In this document: in pieces, positions 34,130 through 46,199 of the stretch | Layout of the letters: each line of letters begins with the position of its first letter | Numbering within the stretch: the stretch's first letter is position 1 | Assembly (NCBI GenBank): GCA_020631735.1 | Contig: CM036231.1 | Location: 7,219,831 to 7,283,830, forward strand | Source of the DNA: Saccharum officinarum | Taxonomy: Eukaryota > Streptophyta > Magnoliopsida > Poales > Poaceae | Direction: 5' to 3' | DNA length: 64,000 nt | Made by a program: the position numbers and the translations under genes | Notes under the pieces: generated by a model | Seen by the model: the letters and a program-made list of their open reading frames with translations, nothing else | Database searches by the model: none | Told to the model about the DNA's origin: nothing

Positions 34130-34200
34130 GGAGTTTTTCCTTTTTTTTAATTTTTGTTTCTCTTTTTCCTTTCCCTTTTCTTTTTCTTTTTTTTCTCTTT
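34130..34200. repeat. Pyrimidine (T/C) low-complexity tract
   Basis: Nearly pure T with C, TTTTTCCTTTCCC-type. Confidence 0.8.
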
Positions 34201-34703
34201 TACGTATCCATCCTACACCTTTGCTCCAACATGCTATATCTAATTTTTATCTCCACATTTTTCAAAATAAAATCGGTTACAAAACTTATTTGAAAATGTG
34301 TCCTGAAACTCTTTTGGTAGCATAAGTTGTGTTTGATAAATTGTTTTAGAAAACTAAGTTTATCAAACTGCTATAAAAATCTTTGTACAAAATCATAGCT
34401 GAAGATAATTTTTTTCTTGCCCATTCGGTTGTAATTTGTAGGCGGTTTAGCCCCATACACTCTAGAGTTTGTTACCGGACGGCAACAGTTACTAGCCAAC
34501 CGACAATACAAGTTGACGACAACATTTGCACACGTTATAGCTTCGCCAGTAAGCAAGTAAATAGCTACAAGAGATCTCTCCTCCCTCCCTGACAACAATA
34601 TAATCCTGCTCCATCAACACAAGTACTATAAATTTTGGAATCAAACTAGCACGATGTAAAAGACAAAGACCAATCGTCAATTTTGCCATAAATGTGTCGC
34701 GCT

Positions 34704-34785
34704 GCCTTCAATATTGCATCTCGCTTCATTGATGCTGAGGTTATGCCTTCAATATTGCATCTCGCTTCATTGATGCTGAGGTTAT
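34704..34785. repeat. Perfect 41-bp tandem duplication
   Basis: GCCTTCAATATTGCATCTCG... occurs at 34704 and again at 34745 with period 41. The unit ends in GATGCTGAGGTTAT. Confidence 0.9.
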
Positions 34786-35530
34786 GCCTTTAATAGCAAG
34801 GTCAGTGTCACTGCTGCTGGTCATTAGTCCGCCAGCACTTTGATCCTCATCATCAGCACCTAACCGTTGCGCGCCAAAAAATAAAAGAGGATCATCAATA
34901 CTGCCCAACTAAGGTTCAAGACAACAACATTTGATGAATCAACGAAACTGCACGTCACTGCAGGACATATGCAAAGATTGGAGCAAAGCAATATGCTAGC
35001 TGTAGAGCAAACTGCCACTGCTACTCAATAGTTAACAGTATATATATATGTGTTAGCTGATAATTATATAGAAAGAACGGGCAGTGCATGTTTTTGAAAA
35101 AATAAATTGAAGGGCTGCAAAATCTTTGCCACAAAAATTACTAGAAGAAGAGGAACAAGGGGGGAAAAACATGCCAAAATTCTGTACAACAAGAAAGGGT
35201 AAATTCAAGTCAACTCAATTCAGCCCCCAAACTATAACACTGAGCAAAAGTAGCACCTAGAAAGGTTTATTGAAAATTCAACCTCTTGTATATTTTGATT
35301 GACCGGCGCTAGCTTAGTTAAGATATGTAAAAAAATCCATACACCTAGATTGATGATTGTGCTAAATAAAATACGCCCTACATATATTTAATATATATAT
35401 TTGGACAGTGATGGAGTACTATCAACGTATTGATGGTAAAAAGAGCAGTATCGCAATCATTATCGGATCTCCAAAGGCACGCACATATTTGCATTCATGC
35501 ACGGGATTCGGCTGCATATCATTGAATCAA
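34786..35530. other. Unassigned AT-rich sequence
   Basis: No gene or clear element seen. Confidence 0.4.
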
Positions 35531-35774
35531 GGCCCTGTTTAGGTTCCAGAAAATTTTGCAAAATTTTTCAGATTCTCCGTCACATCGAATCTTTGGACAC
35601 ATGCATGAAGCATTAAATATAGATAAAAAATAAAACTAATTACACAGTTTAGACGAAATAGACGAGACGAATCTTTTAAACCTAATTAGACCATGATTAG
35701 ATAATATTTGTCAAATAACAACGAAACGTGCTACAGGACCATTTTGCAAAAAAAATTTGGAACTAAACCGGCCC
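35531..35774. mobile_element. MITE, GTTTAG family, CAA duplication
   Basis: GGCCCTGTTTAGGTTCC ... GGAACTAAACCGGCCC, flanked by CAA (35528-35530 and 35775-35777). It is the clearest copy, with inverted terminal repeats of about 15 bp and the core TAATTACACAGTTTAGACG. Confidence 0.85.
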
Positions 35775-35942
35775 CAAATCATATACGCCTACGTTTCTTT
35801 TCTCCTTTAATTTATGGTGCTCGCTCGATCGATCGACTGGATTTTAATAATTTCCGTATGCTCTACGGCATGTCTGCGTTAGTGAGCAGTGCGAGGAGAG
35901 AGACGAGAGACCGATAGCTGCCCGCCGTACCGCTATCTAATA

Positions 35943-36201
35943 CTCCCTCCGTCCCAAATTATAAGGCATTTCAAAAATCTTGAAGAGTCAAATGATCTCA
36001 AGTTTGACCAAATTTATATCATAAGATAATAATATTTATGACACCAATTAAGTATCATTAGATTCTTTATTAATTATATTTTCATAGTATACCTATTTGA
36101 TGTTATAAATTTTTGTAATTTTTCTTATAATTTTGATCAAACTTAAAATACTTTAACTCTCCAAAATTCTTGAAATGACTTATAATTTGAAATGGAGGAA
36201 G
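35943..36201. mobile_element. Stowaway-like MITE (CTCCCTCCGTCCC)
   Basis: Ends CTCCCTCCGTCCCAAATTA and TATAATTTGAAATGGAGGAAG, flanked by TA on both sides, the target of Tc1/mariner-type Stowaway elements. 259 bp. Confidence 0.88.
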
Positions 36202-36504
36202 TACTCAAGAGATGCCCAGCCGGCCGGCCACGCATTAACGCCGGGAGTCATCCGGCGATCCCCTCGCTGATTTGCACAAACACGCATGGCCGTGCTACTC
36301 TACTGCGGAAGATGGAACTGAAACCAGAAATCCCATACCATACATTGCATGGCAGCGGCATGGGTTCAAAATCAACATCCTCTACTACAATAATCACACA
36401 TCGCGTCGCATTGGCTCCACAATGATTTGCAGGGCCGTGCAGTTAGTACCGCCATTAACCCCTTCATTAATTCACTCCCGCTTGGCCACTCGCAAAGAAC
36501 AGTG

Positions 36505-36745
36505 GGCCCTTGTTTAGATTGAAGATTTTTTCAACCTGATAAATAGTACCACTTTCGTCTTATTTGACAAATATTGTCCAATCGTAGACCAACTAGGCTC
36601 AAAAGATTCATCTCGTGATTTTGAACTAAACTGTGTAATTAGATATTTTTTTTACCTACATTTAGTACTCCATGCAAGCGGCTAAAAATTGATGTGATGG
36701 AGAGAGAGTGAAAAAACTTGGAATTTTGAGGTGATCTAAACATGA
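36505..36745. mobile_element. MITE, GTTTAG family
   Basis: Starts GGGCCCTTGTTTAGATTG and has the family core (CCAACTAGGCTCAAAAGATTC, given in parts CCAACTAGGC and AAAAGATTC). The right end (GATCTAAACATGAG) is degenerate and no target duplication is visible. Confidence 0.7.
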
Positions 36746-37097
36746 GCTGGGATCGAAAACCCATGCATGTCTTTCCTAGCTCTCACGTACGCACGCATCT
36801 CTCCGATTTCGCCTCCCATCTCGATCGTCACTGAAACCCACCCTGCAGCAGGGAATCTGCTTTGAATTAACAGCTAGCTAGCCCCTCCCAGGACGATCCA
36901 TGGACGAGCGAGGACACAAATGCCCCCTCGCTCCTCCGGCCATTTACTGGGATCAAATGCACATTTATTTGCTCGCGAGAGAGGGACGGAGGGAGGGAGG
37001 AGAGAAGCAGGGAGTTACTTCGAGCTCATCATCATATCGCGCAACAACCCTACTGGGGGAGCTCCAAATGCGAGGCCTCCATCTCCTCCTCATCTAA
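36746..37097. other. Unassigned sequence
   Basis: Short frames on the plus strand (36900-37144) run into the next MITE and resemble nothing known. Confidence 0.4.
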
Positions 37098-37435
37098 GAG
37101 CATCTCCAGCAGGACCCCTACTTGACCCCCTACTCCAGATTTAGGTAGTGGAGTCTAAAAAATCAACTCCAGCAGGCCCCCTACTACACCCCCTACTTCT
37201 GTTGCCCCCCTACTTTCTCCCCCAAACCCCCTACTTCTGTTGGCCCCCTACTCCACTCTCCCTACTTTTTTCTGTGATGGGACCCACATGTCATTCTGTG
37301 CTGGGATGAGTTTAGGTAGCCTATTTTAGGTAGTGCTGCTGGAGCAAACCACGAAATATAGGTAGTATGAAAATAGGTAGCACCCTAAATAGAGAAGTAG
37401 GGGGTGTGTTTTAGGTAGCATTGCTGGAGATGCTC
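37098..37435. mobile_element. Tourist-like MITE with TAA duplication
   Basis: Inverted ends GAGCATCTCCAGCAG and GCTGGAGATGCTC, flanked by TAA at 37095-37097 and 37436-37438. Three-base TAA/TTA duplications are typical of PIF/Harbinger. The interior repeats CCCCCTACTT and its complement. Confidence 0.88.
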
Positions 37436-37879
37436 TAATGATCGCTGTCCTCGTCGTGTGCCCTGGCCGGAAGCCCGGAACAGGCGTGCGCGCGGCGACG
37501 AAGTACTACTGTCTTTCCACCGTCACCCGGCCGGCTGTTTAAATGGACTTGACGCGGAGGTTCGGATGCTAACGAGGAGGACTAAACATAAGCTAATTAC
37601 GTTGCGTGCTCCGATCCACGATGTTGATCGCGTCTTCTGATCTCTTAATTACTATTGTTTCTCATCGGATTCAGATGGGTTTATTTCGTTTTGGATTGTA
37701 TAAGTCAACTTGTTCTAGCCGGTAACATACTGTGCCTCTTCAGTATGCATATGCATCCGTCTGTCTTTCTGTCTGCAATTCAGACACCTAATATTTCTAT
37801 TGAATGCTGTGGGTGCAAACCCTATCAAAGTGTTATAATGCTTCCCTAGAGGGACCATGATGAGCTTTCCTTCAATTAA
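37436..37879. other. Unassigned sequence
   Basis: No convincing gene. Confidence 0.4.
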
Positions 37880-38121
37880 GGCCTGGTTTAGATGCACCCT
37901 AAAAGTTAGAATTTTTTCACTCTCTCTCCATCACATCAATCTTTAGACCCATGCATGAAGTAGTAAATGTAGGTAAAAAAATAATTAATTACACAGTTTA
38001 GTTGGAAATCATGAGATGAATCTTTTGAGCCTAGTTGGTCCACGATTGGACAATATTTGCCAAATAAGACGAAAGTGGTACTATTCATCAGGTTGAAAAG
38101 ATTTGCAATCTAAACGTGGCC
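37880..38121. mobile_element. MITE, GTTTAG family, TAA duplication
   Basis: GGCCTGGTTTAGATGC ... GCAATCTAAACGTGGCC, flanked by TAA (37877-37879 and 38122-38124). Confidence 0.85.
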
Positions 38122-38725
38122 TAAACAATCCATGTACTTTAGGCCTACTACTTTGCATTGCATGGAGAGAAAAGAAAATGCAATCTCAATAATAGTTTCA
38201 TATATAAGAACGCCTATTTGCTGATTTGTTTTGAGCGGGAAATACTATTCGTTCGCTAAAAAATACCGGTGAAGTAGTGCAGCAAAACAAAACCAACCGT
38301 CATAACAAAAAACATGTGAAATCATTCCTGCGTTATGATTAGGTACCTCGACCGTCAACCTTGTTTTTCCCCTTGTGGTTATGGTGTGTGATCGGGGCAT
38401 GTACCTTCTGCTGTGGCTTCTCAGCTAGCTGCTGCCTGCTGGGATGGGATACTTGAAAGCGCGTCTAGCGGCGGAAGAAGAACTGTGGTGATGGTGGTAG
38501 TTGGGCGCCATTGCTGGCACAGCATGACATGTTTCTTGCAACGACAGGGGACACGGCTAGGGCATTGGACTGAAGCTGCAGGTGGAACTGGAAGCGGTAC
38601 TATTTCTCTTTCCAGACATACTGCTTGGGGATCTTTTCGGTTGAAGATGCTACACTTTGGTGGTTCTGGAGATGAAACAGCCCCAGAGAACCAGGAGTCA
38701 GTAGTTCATGCAGGGACCATGCATG
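38122..38725. other. Unassigned sequence with decayed MITE piece
   Basis: 38218-38265 has a short piece related to the 5496 MITE. The 38413-38805 frame (130 codons) runs into the next MITE and matches nothing I recognise. Confidence 0.35.
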
Positions 38726-38999
38726 GGCCGTGTTTAGATCCAGAGTTGGGCCGGCGGAATCGGCTCTGGCTGCTACAGTGTTCCTGGCAGCTTTTGTTTT
38801 TTTAGTGCAAAAATTTTTTCAAAAAATGATTAATTAGACTCAAAATGTTCGTCTCACAAAGTACAACAAAACTGTGCAATTAGTTTTTGATTTCATCTAT
38901 ATTTAGAACTTCATGCATTTGCCGACATTTTGATGTGATGAGGAATCTCCTTTTTGCATAGTAGAATTTGGGTGGTGGAATTAGGAACTAAACAAGGGC
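38726..38999. mobile_element. MITE, GTTTAG family, ATG duplication
   Basis: GGCCGTGTTTAGATCC ... GGAACTAAACAAGGGC, flanked by ATG (38723-38725, 39000-39002). It contains ACTGTGCAATTAGTTTTTG. Confidence 0.82.
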
Positions 39000-39002
39000 A
39001 TG

Positions 39003-39420
39003 GTTGGGGAGAACCCGGCCGGAGCTTGACTAATTGGAGAACCAGTTGACCCAAAGAGGAAGGAGGAAAGCGTTATTGTAGCAGTACAAGAACTTGAGGT
39101 GGTGTGTACAAAACATAAGGCTATCGACAAATGAATTCAGAAGTGGTGTGTACCAAAATAGATGATTGTTTCATATTGTTAAAATAACTATAGCTCTTTA
39201 AAAGAACGTGGAAACGTAAAGGCAATGCTTATTTGAAATGTGAAGGACAAGGCAGAAATGCAGACTACAATAAGGACACAATATGCTACAATAATTATTA
39301 TTCCATCCACTACGGCTACTACGCCCACAAAGGGCAAACGTTAGTGTAAATGAAGTCCAGGTCATAGTACACAAATCAGGAAAATACATTTATTGACTAA
39401 GCATTCATCTATGAAAAATT
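39003..39420. other. Unassigned sequence
   Basis: No gene or clear element seen. Confidence 0.4.
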
Positions 39421-39670
39421 AAATCCCAGAAATCACACAAGATCCGTTTGCCTAGATAGCTAGCAAGATGACATGCAATATTTGTAATTACAAGGACAAC
39501 TTCAACAAAACTTCTACTTGGAACCTATTCTATTTTTTAGGACCATGGAGAAAAAATCAAGCTCCATCAAGGCCCCTATTCACACCCTCAAAATTCAATC
39601 CTAGAAATTATACAAGATCTGTTTTCCTAGATAGATAGCAATATGGCACACTGATATTTATAATTAGGGA
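39421..39670. repeat. Pair of diverged direct repeats, about 75 bp each
   Basis: 39421-39495 and 39594-39668 share AGAAATyAyACAAGATCyGTTT and CCTAGATAG-AGCAA-ATGGCA-type text (shown in pieces). Separation is about 173 bp. Confidence 0.65.
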
Positions 39671-40930
39671 ATTGCTGGCGCACATACGTCCAATGAGATA
39701 TGATTCCTTCGGACGGTACCGAATGGCCCAGCAGAACAGCTCATTAGAAACGCACCGCACTCTCACTGTATCGCTGCAGTCCTTCCCCATCTGCCTCGTC
39801 CCGCCCCACACGCGTACCCTGCCCCGGTCCGCCTCGCCCCGCCCCGCGCCCGCCGCTTCTTCCCCTTGACCCTGTTCTCTCTCTCTGCGCAGGTGGGACC
39901 CAGGAGCCGGGATGAGGACGAGCATGTCCCGTCTGCAGTACCCTAGCTAGGCGCGTCGCGCGCCTCATCCGTCGGCCCCCGGCTCACCGCTCCCCTTCCC
40001 ACGGCTCTCAGGCCGTGCCCTAATAACTCTCTGAACATACATCTAAAACACGAAACACTTGCAACATTAAACACTTGAATGCAACATACGTCTGAAACAG
40101 ATGAAACATTTGGAACATACACTTGCAACATGTGTGTGAAACATATGCAACATCCATATAAATCATTTGCAACTTGCAACATGAAAACACTTATTGCAAC
40201 ATAAGATTAAAACATCTGAAACATTCTGAACATACCATTGCAACATATTGTGAAACATATGCAATATTCTGATAAAAACGTTTGCAACATACGTGTGAAA
40301 CAGATAAAATATTTTGAACAAACGCTTGCAACATTCCTCTGAAAAACTTGCAACATGCCTCTGGAACACTTTGCAACTTATGGAGCATCCCAATCTATTT
40401 TTGCAACATCCATATGAAACGCTTGCAACATACCTCCAGAACATCTGAAACACTTGACATATACGCTTGCAACATGTGAGGCGCGACACTCTAGTGGGAG
40501 GCGACCACCATGTCAGTCGCGTTGAGGAACTCGATAACCACCTCGATGGGCAGATCGGGGTTGGGAGGTGGTGGAGCGAAGTGCACCACGGGCTTGGCTG
40601 TCGCGAGCTTCTTCCGCTTGGGGCACCAGGGCATCGAAGCCTTGATGGAAGCGCAAAGTACGGCACGGCCGTGACGTCCTCGTGGTCTCCAGCTGCAGGA
40701 GGAGGTGACGAGGAGGACGCCGGCGCCGGGTCTGGCGATGAGGGCAGGGGCAGGCAGCAGGCGCGACTCCAGCGACACAGCTTGGCGTCGCGGAGGCGAG
40801 CGAGGGCCTCGGGGCGGAGGGAGCGGAGGTGGTCGCTGTTGGAGAAGGAGAGCGGCGGGCGAGTGGTAGGGAACGCCGCGACGGTCGTGCTAGTTGGAAA
40901 TGTCGCCGTCTTTTTTATTTTGAGAAACAG
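39665..40930. mobile_element. Unclassified element with GCAACAT array (copy A)
   Basis: A GC-rich left segment (39740-40020), an AT-rich degenerate array (40020-40475) and a GC-rich right segment (40476-40930). The three-part layout recurs, at least in part, at 46.2-47.4 kb and 48.6-49.6 kb. Element ends are not resolved. The long minus-strand frame (40163-41065) translates the array and is not a real gene. Confidence 0.45.
40020..40475. repeat. Degenerate TTGCAACATACGTCTGAAAC array
   Basis: About fifteen irregular units of 25-35 bp built on TTGCAACAT, then TGAAACA. Also at 46735-47110 (opposite orientation) and 48855-49260. Confidence 0.85.
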
Positions 40931-41065
40931 TGAAAGAATGAAGGTAAAGGGAAAAAGATTTATTGGGCTGGTAGTGCATAGGGCTAAGAAACGCGGATAT
41001 AGGAGCAACTCTAAGACCCTACTTGAGCCATATCCTACTTTTGAGGGATACGTTGCAATAATCAA

Positions 41066-41469
41066 GCTCTAGTCTAGCATGGACACCAGTTGCCATTCTG
41101 CTTGACAAAACAACCTACACTTTGTAGTGCGCATTGTAGGAGTGAGTGCGGTATCGGGCTAAAATCATAGCGATCGACACTTCGCACGACATGATTCGTT
41201 CTCGGCAGCTGGGCTTGCTGGTGCTGCTGGCCTGCTGTCAGGCCGGGGGAGCCAGCCAGGCGTGCAGCCAATAGCGGTTGGCCTGTGCACGCTCGCTGAG
41301 CTGTGAGCGGTGACGTGTCAAGGGCGCGTGCCAGGCCCGGTCATCAGCAGCCTTGCCCGCTCCCCGGCAGAAATCGGGCATCACCGCGCGACCAGGCATC
41401 CGTCGACGGTCGCCGACTATGATTAGTCCGAGATTGGAGGGGTCCGAACCACGGCCTTCTCTCTTCGTC
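41066..41469. other. Unassigned sequence
   Basis: No gene seen; a GC-rich patch at 41210-41460. Confidence 0.35.
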
Positions 41470-41672
41470 ACATTAATTTTTAGCCATTTATATAGAGTAT
41501 TAAATATAGGTAAAAAAATAACTAATTACATAGTTTAGTTGGAAATCACGAGATGAATCTTTTGAGCATAGTTGGTCCACGATCGGACAATATTTATTTG
41601 CCAAATAAGACGAAAGTGGTATTATTCATCGGGTTTACTTTTTTTTTTGTTTTAGGCAAAGTGAACAAGGCC
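41470..41672. mobile_element. MITE, GTTTAG family, 5'-truncated
   Basis: Has the family core (TTACATAGTTTAGTTGG, GAGATGAATCTTTTGAGC) and the right end GAACAAGGCC, but not the left terminus. Confidence 0.7.
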
Positions 41673-43998
41673 TAGCTAGACTGTAGGCAGCGGGCTTTTA
41701 CTGTTTCATATGCCATTCCACTGCACTGCCTGCATTTCGATGATGTCACGGTGGACTCGATCTTTTAATAATCTTCTCCCCTAGCTACTGCTTTGGGGTA
41801 GCCATATATACGTTGTGTGTAAGGCCTTTATAGAAATATACAGCATTTTCCACATGAATCAAAATTTTGAGGACTACAAGGGAAATTGTTTTTAACATGG
41901 CTTCTTAGGGCACTCCAACAATCGACTTTTAAGTTAGTTCTAAGCGTTTTTTTATATTTTAATAGAACAAAGAGAAAACTAGCTCTTGATCACACATTTC
42001 AAGATCACGTGAGAGAGTGTCACGTGACGCTATCCAAATTAGTTACCTAAAATATTGTGGTGCTATTAAATTGTGGTCCGGCAATAATGTTTGGCAATGA
42101 ACTAACAGTCATATCATTCTACTACAAAGACAAATTTAGGGGACTAAAAGAGTTACGGCTACTGGTATTCATCTACTCGTGTTGCGATGTGGACACATTA
42201 TTATAAGAGACATAAGCGATATACATTCACAGATAAATCTAGGGACTACAACTAAACAAAATTGTCCATCTTTTTATCTATCTCATTTACTCATATTCTA
42301 ACACAATACTCACATAGATGATTTTTCTTATCTCTATATGGTTGTGATATATAGAACTTTGATACTCATTACTCTATATATACTTTTCCACCAAAATTCA
42401 TAGTTTTCCCCTTTATACGCCCTGTTCGCTTGGCTGAAAAGTCATGGTTGAAAGTACTGTTCGCTTATTTGTTATGAGAGAAAAACACTGTTTGTTGACT
42501 TATTTCAAACTCTGCCTCATGTCTTCATTCTCTACAATACTGATACTCAGGCTTTCTTATCCGAGTGTTGATAGATTTTAGTTACCAATTACTTGATATT
42601 CTTTTTCATCCCTTTCGTAGTATTTCCCCTTCGCATCACGCCTAGAAGTGAGTTAGACATGTATTAAATTGAAACCTTAGTTTGAACAACGTGATTGGCA
42701 TAGAAATCAACATGTGTTCATTGCTTCCTCTGCATAGATATATATACATACATTGTCTACATTATGACACACTTAATGCATATATAGCTTGAGTTATTTT
42801 TTTTTTCTATATTAGCAATCATAGAATTCAGATCTCTGCACTTATTTCCTATATGAAAGCATATATAGATGTGCTTTGGAGTATTTTTATAATGACATAT
42901 GTAGGTTTAGATGCAATTTTACGGTTACTTTAATTGTTTTTCTAATAATAACGAGTTAGGTAATTTAGATGCAATATAGGGATAGTTTACTTAGGTAATT
43001 TTTCATAATGACGTATGTGGATAATATAAATAATGGTTTGATTTTATTCTTTTAAAAATGGCATATATAGATAATTAATTTAGATATATGTTTAAGGGTA
43101 TACTTTTATATTAATTTCGTACTGATAAAGGTGGATGATTTTTCCAATTAAACAAGATAGATCCGATAGCCATTATCATTAAAGTTGATTAGAGTTTATT
43201 GAAATTGATGACATGGGTTTATTTTTTATGAAATTTTTAGAATTTATTTTCTTCGGTGGAGGCTAACTTTATATTCTATATGAAGATTCTTGTAGAGCTG
43301 CTAGGGAAAGGAATTCATGTGTTCCAACCACACCCTATGCACCTAAAGAAAAGGCTGCTTGACAACCGCCGCAAGGAGACACCGCCGTTGTCGGGCCTCT
43401 GTCTAGGACCCCTATACTTCTGTTCTATTTTACCTCAACTTTTAGATCTTGTTTGCTTAAAACTAGTCCAAATACAACGAAATCAGATTATTTCATTGGC
43501 AGGAAGCCAATGTGTGGTCATTAACTACAGGGGAAAGGGTGCTCTTGGGCACTCTTTATGAGGGCAGTAACTTCGGGTCTTCATCGTCGTTGGTTGTAGA
43601 GAGGAAAATAGACATACATGGCGAACCAGGGGTTGGAGGTGACGAATCTGCAGCCTACGTTATACCCAACGATACAGGCGATGTTTTTTCATTGTTTCAG
43701 ATGTATTTTGGATTGATTTTGGAACGTTGGATCTTATGACATGTCCAATATTTTGGACTTGATCGTTGGATTCAACATAAGGACAACACTTTGGCTTTAG
43801 CGTTCTGTAAAGCTCTATTTTGCATCAAATAAAGGTAATGATGAAAAAACTGGATAGAATACCGTATCTTTTTACTTTGGTTTTTTTATATATTATTTGG
43901 AGATATACTCTATTGAGTTCTAATATAATTTCCACTCCACTCAGCAAAAAAAACCGTAGTAATATAAGGGATGGTTTCAAGAGAACACTTGCTAGTAA
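41673..43998. other. AT-rich unassigned stretch
   Basis: 2.3 kb without a recognisable gene. A decayed copy of the 5496 MITE lies at about 42419-42510 (CGCCCTGTTCGCTTGGCTG). Frames at 43256-43739 show no known domain. Confidence 0.4.
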
Positions 43999-44215
43999 GG
44001 CTGTGTTTGGCAGGGCTCTAGGGGGCTCCGGCTCTGGCAGTGTTCATCACTGCCGAGGAGGAGCTGCAGGAGCTCCAAAACGTGGCTTCTCCGGCTCTGG
44101 CTCTTCTCAGTTTTTTTGCCTCGATTTCTGTGCGGCTCCTGGCTACCGTGATCAACAGTGTTGCTACAGTGTCACGTGAGGAGGACCGGTTGAAGCCGCG
44201 CCGAAGAGGCCCTAA
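43999..44215. mobile_element. Possible GC-rich MITE
   Basis: Begins GGCTGTGTTTGGCAGGGC and has repeated CCGGCTCTGGC phrases. The end near GAAGAGGCCCT is uncertain. Confidence 0.4.
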
Positions 44216-44275
44216 AATGAACGGGAACGGCAAAGCACGCGTAGTACGTACGCTCCTCCCGTCCCGTGTAATCAA

Positions 44276-44539
44276 GGCCTCGTTTAGATGAGAGAATTGG
44301 AAAGAAAAACACTGTATCAGAATTCCTGTAGCATTTCGTTTGTATTTGGTAAAAATTATCCAAATTTTAACTAACTAGGCTTAAAATGTTCGTCTCGCAA
44401 AGTACAACAAAACTGTGCAATTAGTTTTTGATTTTATCAACATTTAGTACTTCATACATTTGCCGATATTTTGATGTGACGAGAAATCTTCTTTTTTATA
44501 GTGGAATTTGGAGGAGAATTGGAAGAACTAAACAAGGGC
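44276..44539. mobile_element. MITE, GTTTAG family, CAA duplication
   Basis: GGCCTCGTTTAGATG ... GAACTAAACAAGGGC, flanked by CAA (44273-44275 and 44540-44542). Close to the copy at 38726 (shared TCGCAAAGTACAAC-type text). Confidence 0.82.
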
Positions 44540-44831
44540 CAAGTACCTGTACCAAACCAGCTGCGGGCACTGTATACGTCCCATTTCCTCTTCACCAGAT
44601 CGTCGCGAACGGTCACTGACAAAGGGCCCAGAGTGAGCGCCTCGTCAGCATGCATATGCATGGCCCCGCCTGGCCTGGCGCGATCTGGGACTAGGCAAAT
44701 CGCCCGTACCCGACTACGCGTGTGCCAGAGTTTTTGCTAGGGTTTTCGTCGACATCCATGTAGGCAACAGTGGTGTAGTTGGAGCGCGCGTACGTCGGGT
44801 GATCTGCGTGATGACTGCGTTGTATTGCCAG

Positions 44832-45105
44832 GGCCCTGTTTAGATCCTAAATTTTCTCCCAAATTTCACTATGCAAAAAGAAGATTCTCCGTCACATCAA
44901 AATGTCGGCACATGCTTGGAGTACTAAATGTAGATGAAATTAAAAACTAATTGCACAGTTTTATTGTACTTGGCGAGACGAACATTTTGAACCTAAGTAA
45001 TCAATGTTTGGACAATTATTACCAAATAAAAACAAAATTACTACAGTAACCAGGGCGCTGTTCATTTCCCAAATCAGGCCCGAATTCAGGCATCTAAACA
45101 GGCCC
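44832..45105. mobile_element. MITE, GTTTAG family, CAG duplication
   Basis: GGCCCTGTTTAGATCC ... GGCATCTAAACAGGCCC, flanked by CAG (44829-44831 and 45106-45108). Inverted in orientation relative to 38726 and 44276. Confidence 0.83.
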
Positions 45106-45639
45106 CAGCCTTCATTCATTGCTTCATTCACCATCGTCTGTCTTCTCGCTAACATAATTTAACCAGGTCATTTTTTATTGTATATAAAATGGTGGGTAGG
45201 TTAGCTGACACATCGCTCCAAGAAACCTGGAACTAATGTTCAGATTAATTCGAGGAGATAGCATACTGCATCCTTCCCTGTCTAAATGTCATCATAAAAA
45301 TCGTACTGGTCAAAAATAGATTAACTAAAATTTTAAAAAAATATTAGTATCTTTTAATAAATTTATTATGAAAATGAATTGAACTATCTATCTAATGACA
45401 CTAATTATGTACTTTAAATATTAATATTTTATTTAATATATTCAATCAAATTCAAATACGTATGATTTCTTCGGATGCGAGAACCACGTATAATAAGGGA
45501 CATATATGGTACTCTTATATTAGCAAAAATCTTACTAGTCTGGAGTAGTAGTGATGTGAGATGATGTGACCGGATTGTTAGAGCATATATATGCAGATAA
45601 GTACAATATTAATCTGCGATTCCGGAGCATTTAATATAT

Positions 45640-45872
45640 TCTCTTCGTTTCTAAAAAAATTGTCGTTCTCGATTTTTTCAAGAAATAACTTTGACTGGTT
45701 TTATTTAAAAAATATTAATATTTATGGTACATAATTAATATCAATAGATAGATCGTTGAATCTATTTTTATAATAAATTTATTTGGAGATACACATGTTG
45801 TATGTATTTTCTATAAATCTAGTTAAACTTAGAGTACGAAAAGAACGACAGTTATTTAAGGACGGAGTGGTT
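45640..45872. mobile_element. Decayed Stowaway-like MITE
   Basis: TTCTCTTCGTTTCT ... AAGGACGGAGTGG, with AT-rich interior similar to 47425-47657. A second decayed relative may lie at 45265-45480. Confidence 0.5.
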
Positions 45873-45903
45873 AGACCAGAGCGGAGAGCCGAAGAGCACA
45901 CTA

Positions 45904-46180
45904 GGCCTTGTTTGGATCCCTTTAGTTTTTGCTAGTTTTTAAGAATCTGGTTTTTGAAAACTAAATGGGATCCAAACATGCTAGTTTTTGCTGTCAGTTT
46001 TTGCCATATTCATAAAACCAGGAAGCTATTGACACTCATCTTTTGCTAGTTTCTTATGACCTATAAAACAATAAATGGAGTCAGATTCTTAAAAAACTGG
46101 GAGATCAAAACACTCTCACCAGTTTTTTTCTCAGAATCCAGATTTTAGAAACTAGAAGCAAAAACTGGTTTTTAAGAATA
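45904..46180. mobile_element. Possible MITE with internal fold-back
   Basis: GTTTGGATCCCTTTAG (45908) faces CTAAATGGGATCCAAAC (about 45961), then repeats of 'ctagtttttgc'. Boundaries are uncertain. Confidence 0.4.
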
Positions 46181-46199
46181 GTAATGCTGGGTATAGGAT

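Noticed and set aside
40163..41065. A 300-aa minus-strand protein
   Set aside because: Much of it translates the GCAACAT array (Cys/Val/Ser-rich periodic text) and the rest is GC-rich sequence open on both strands.
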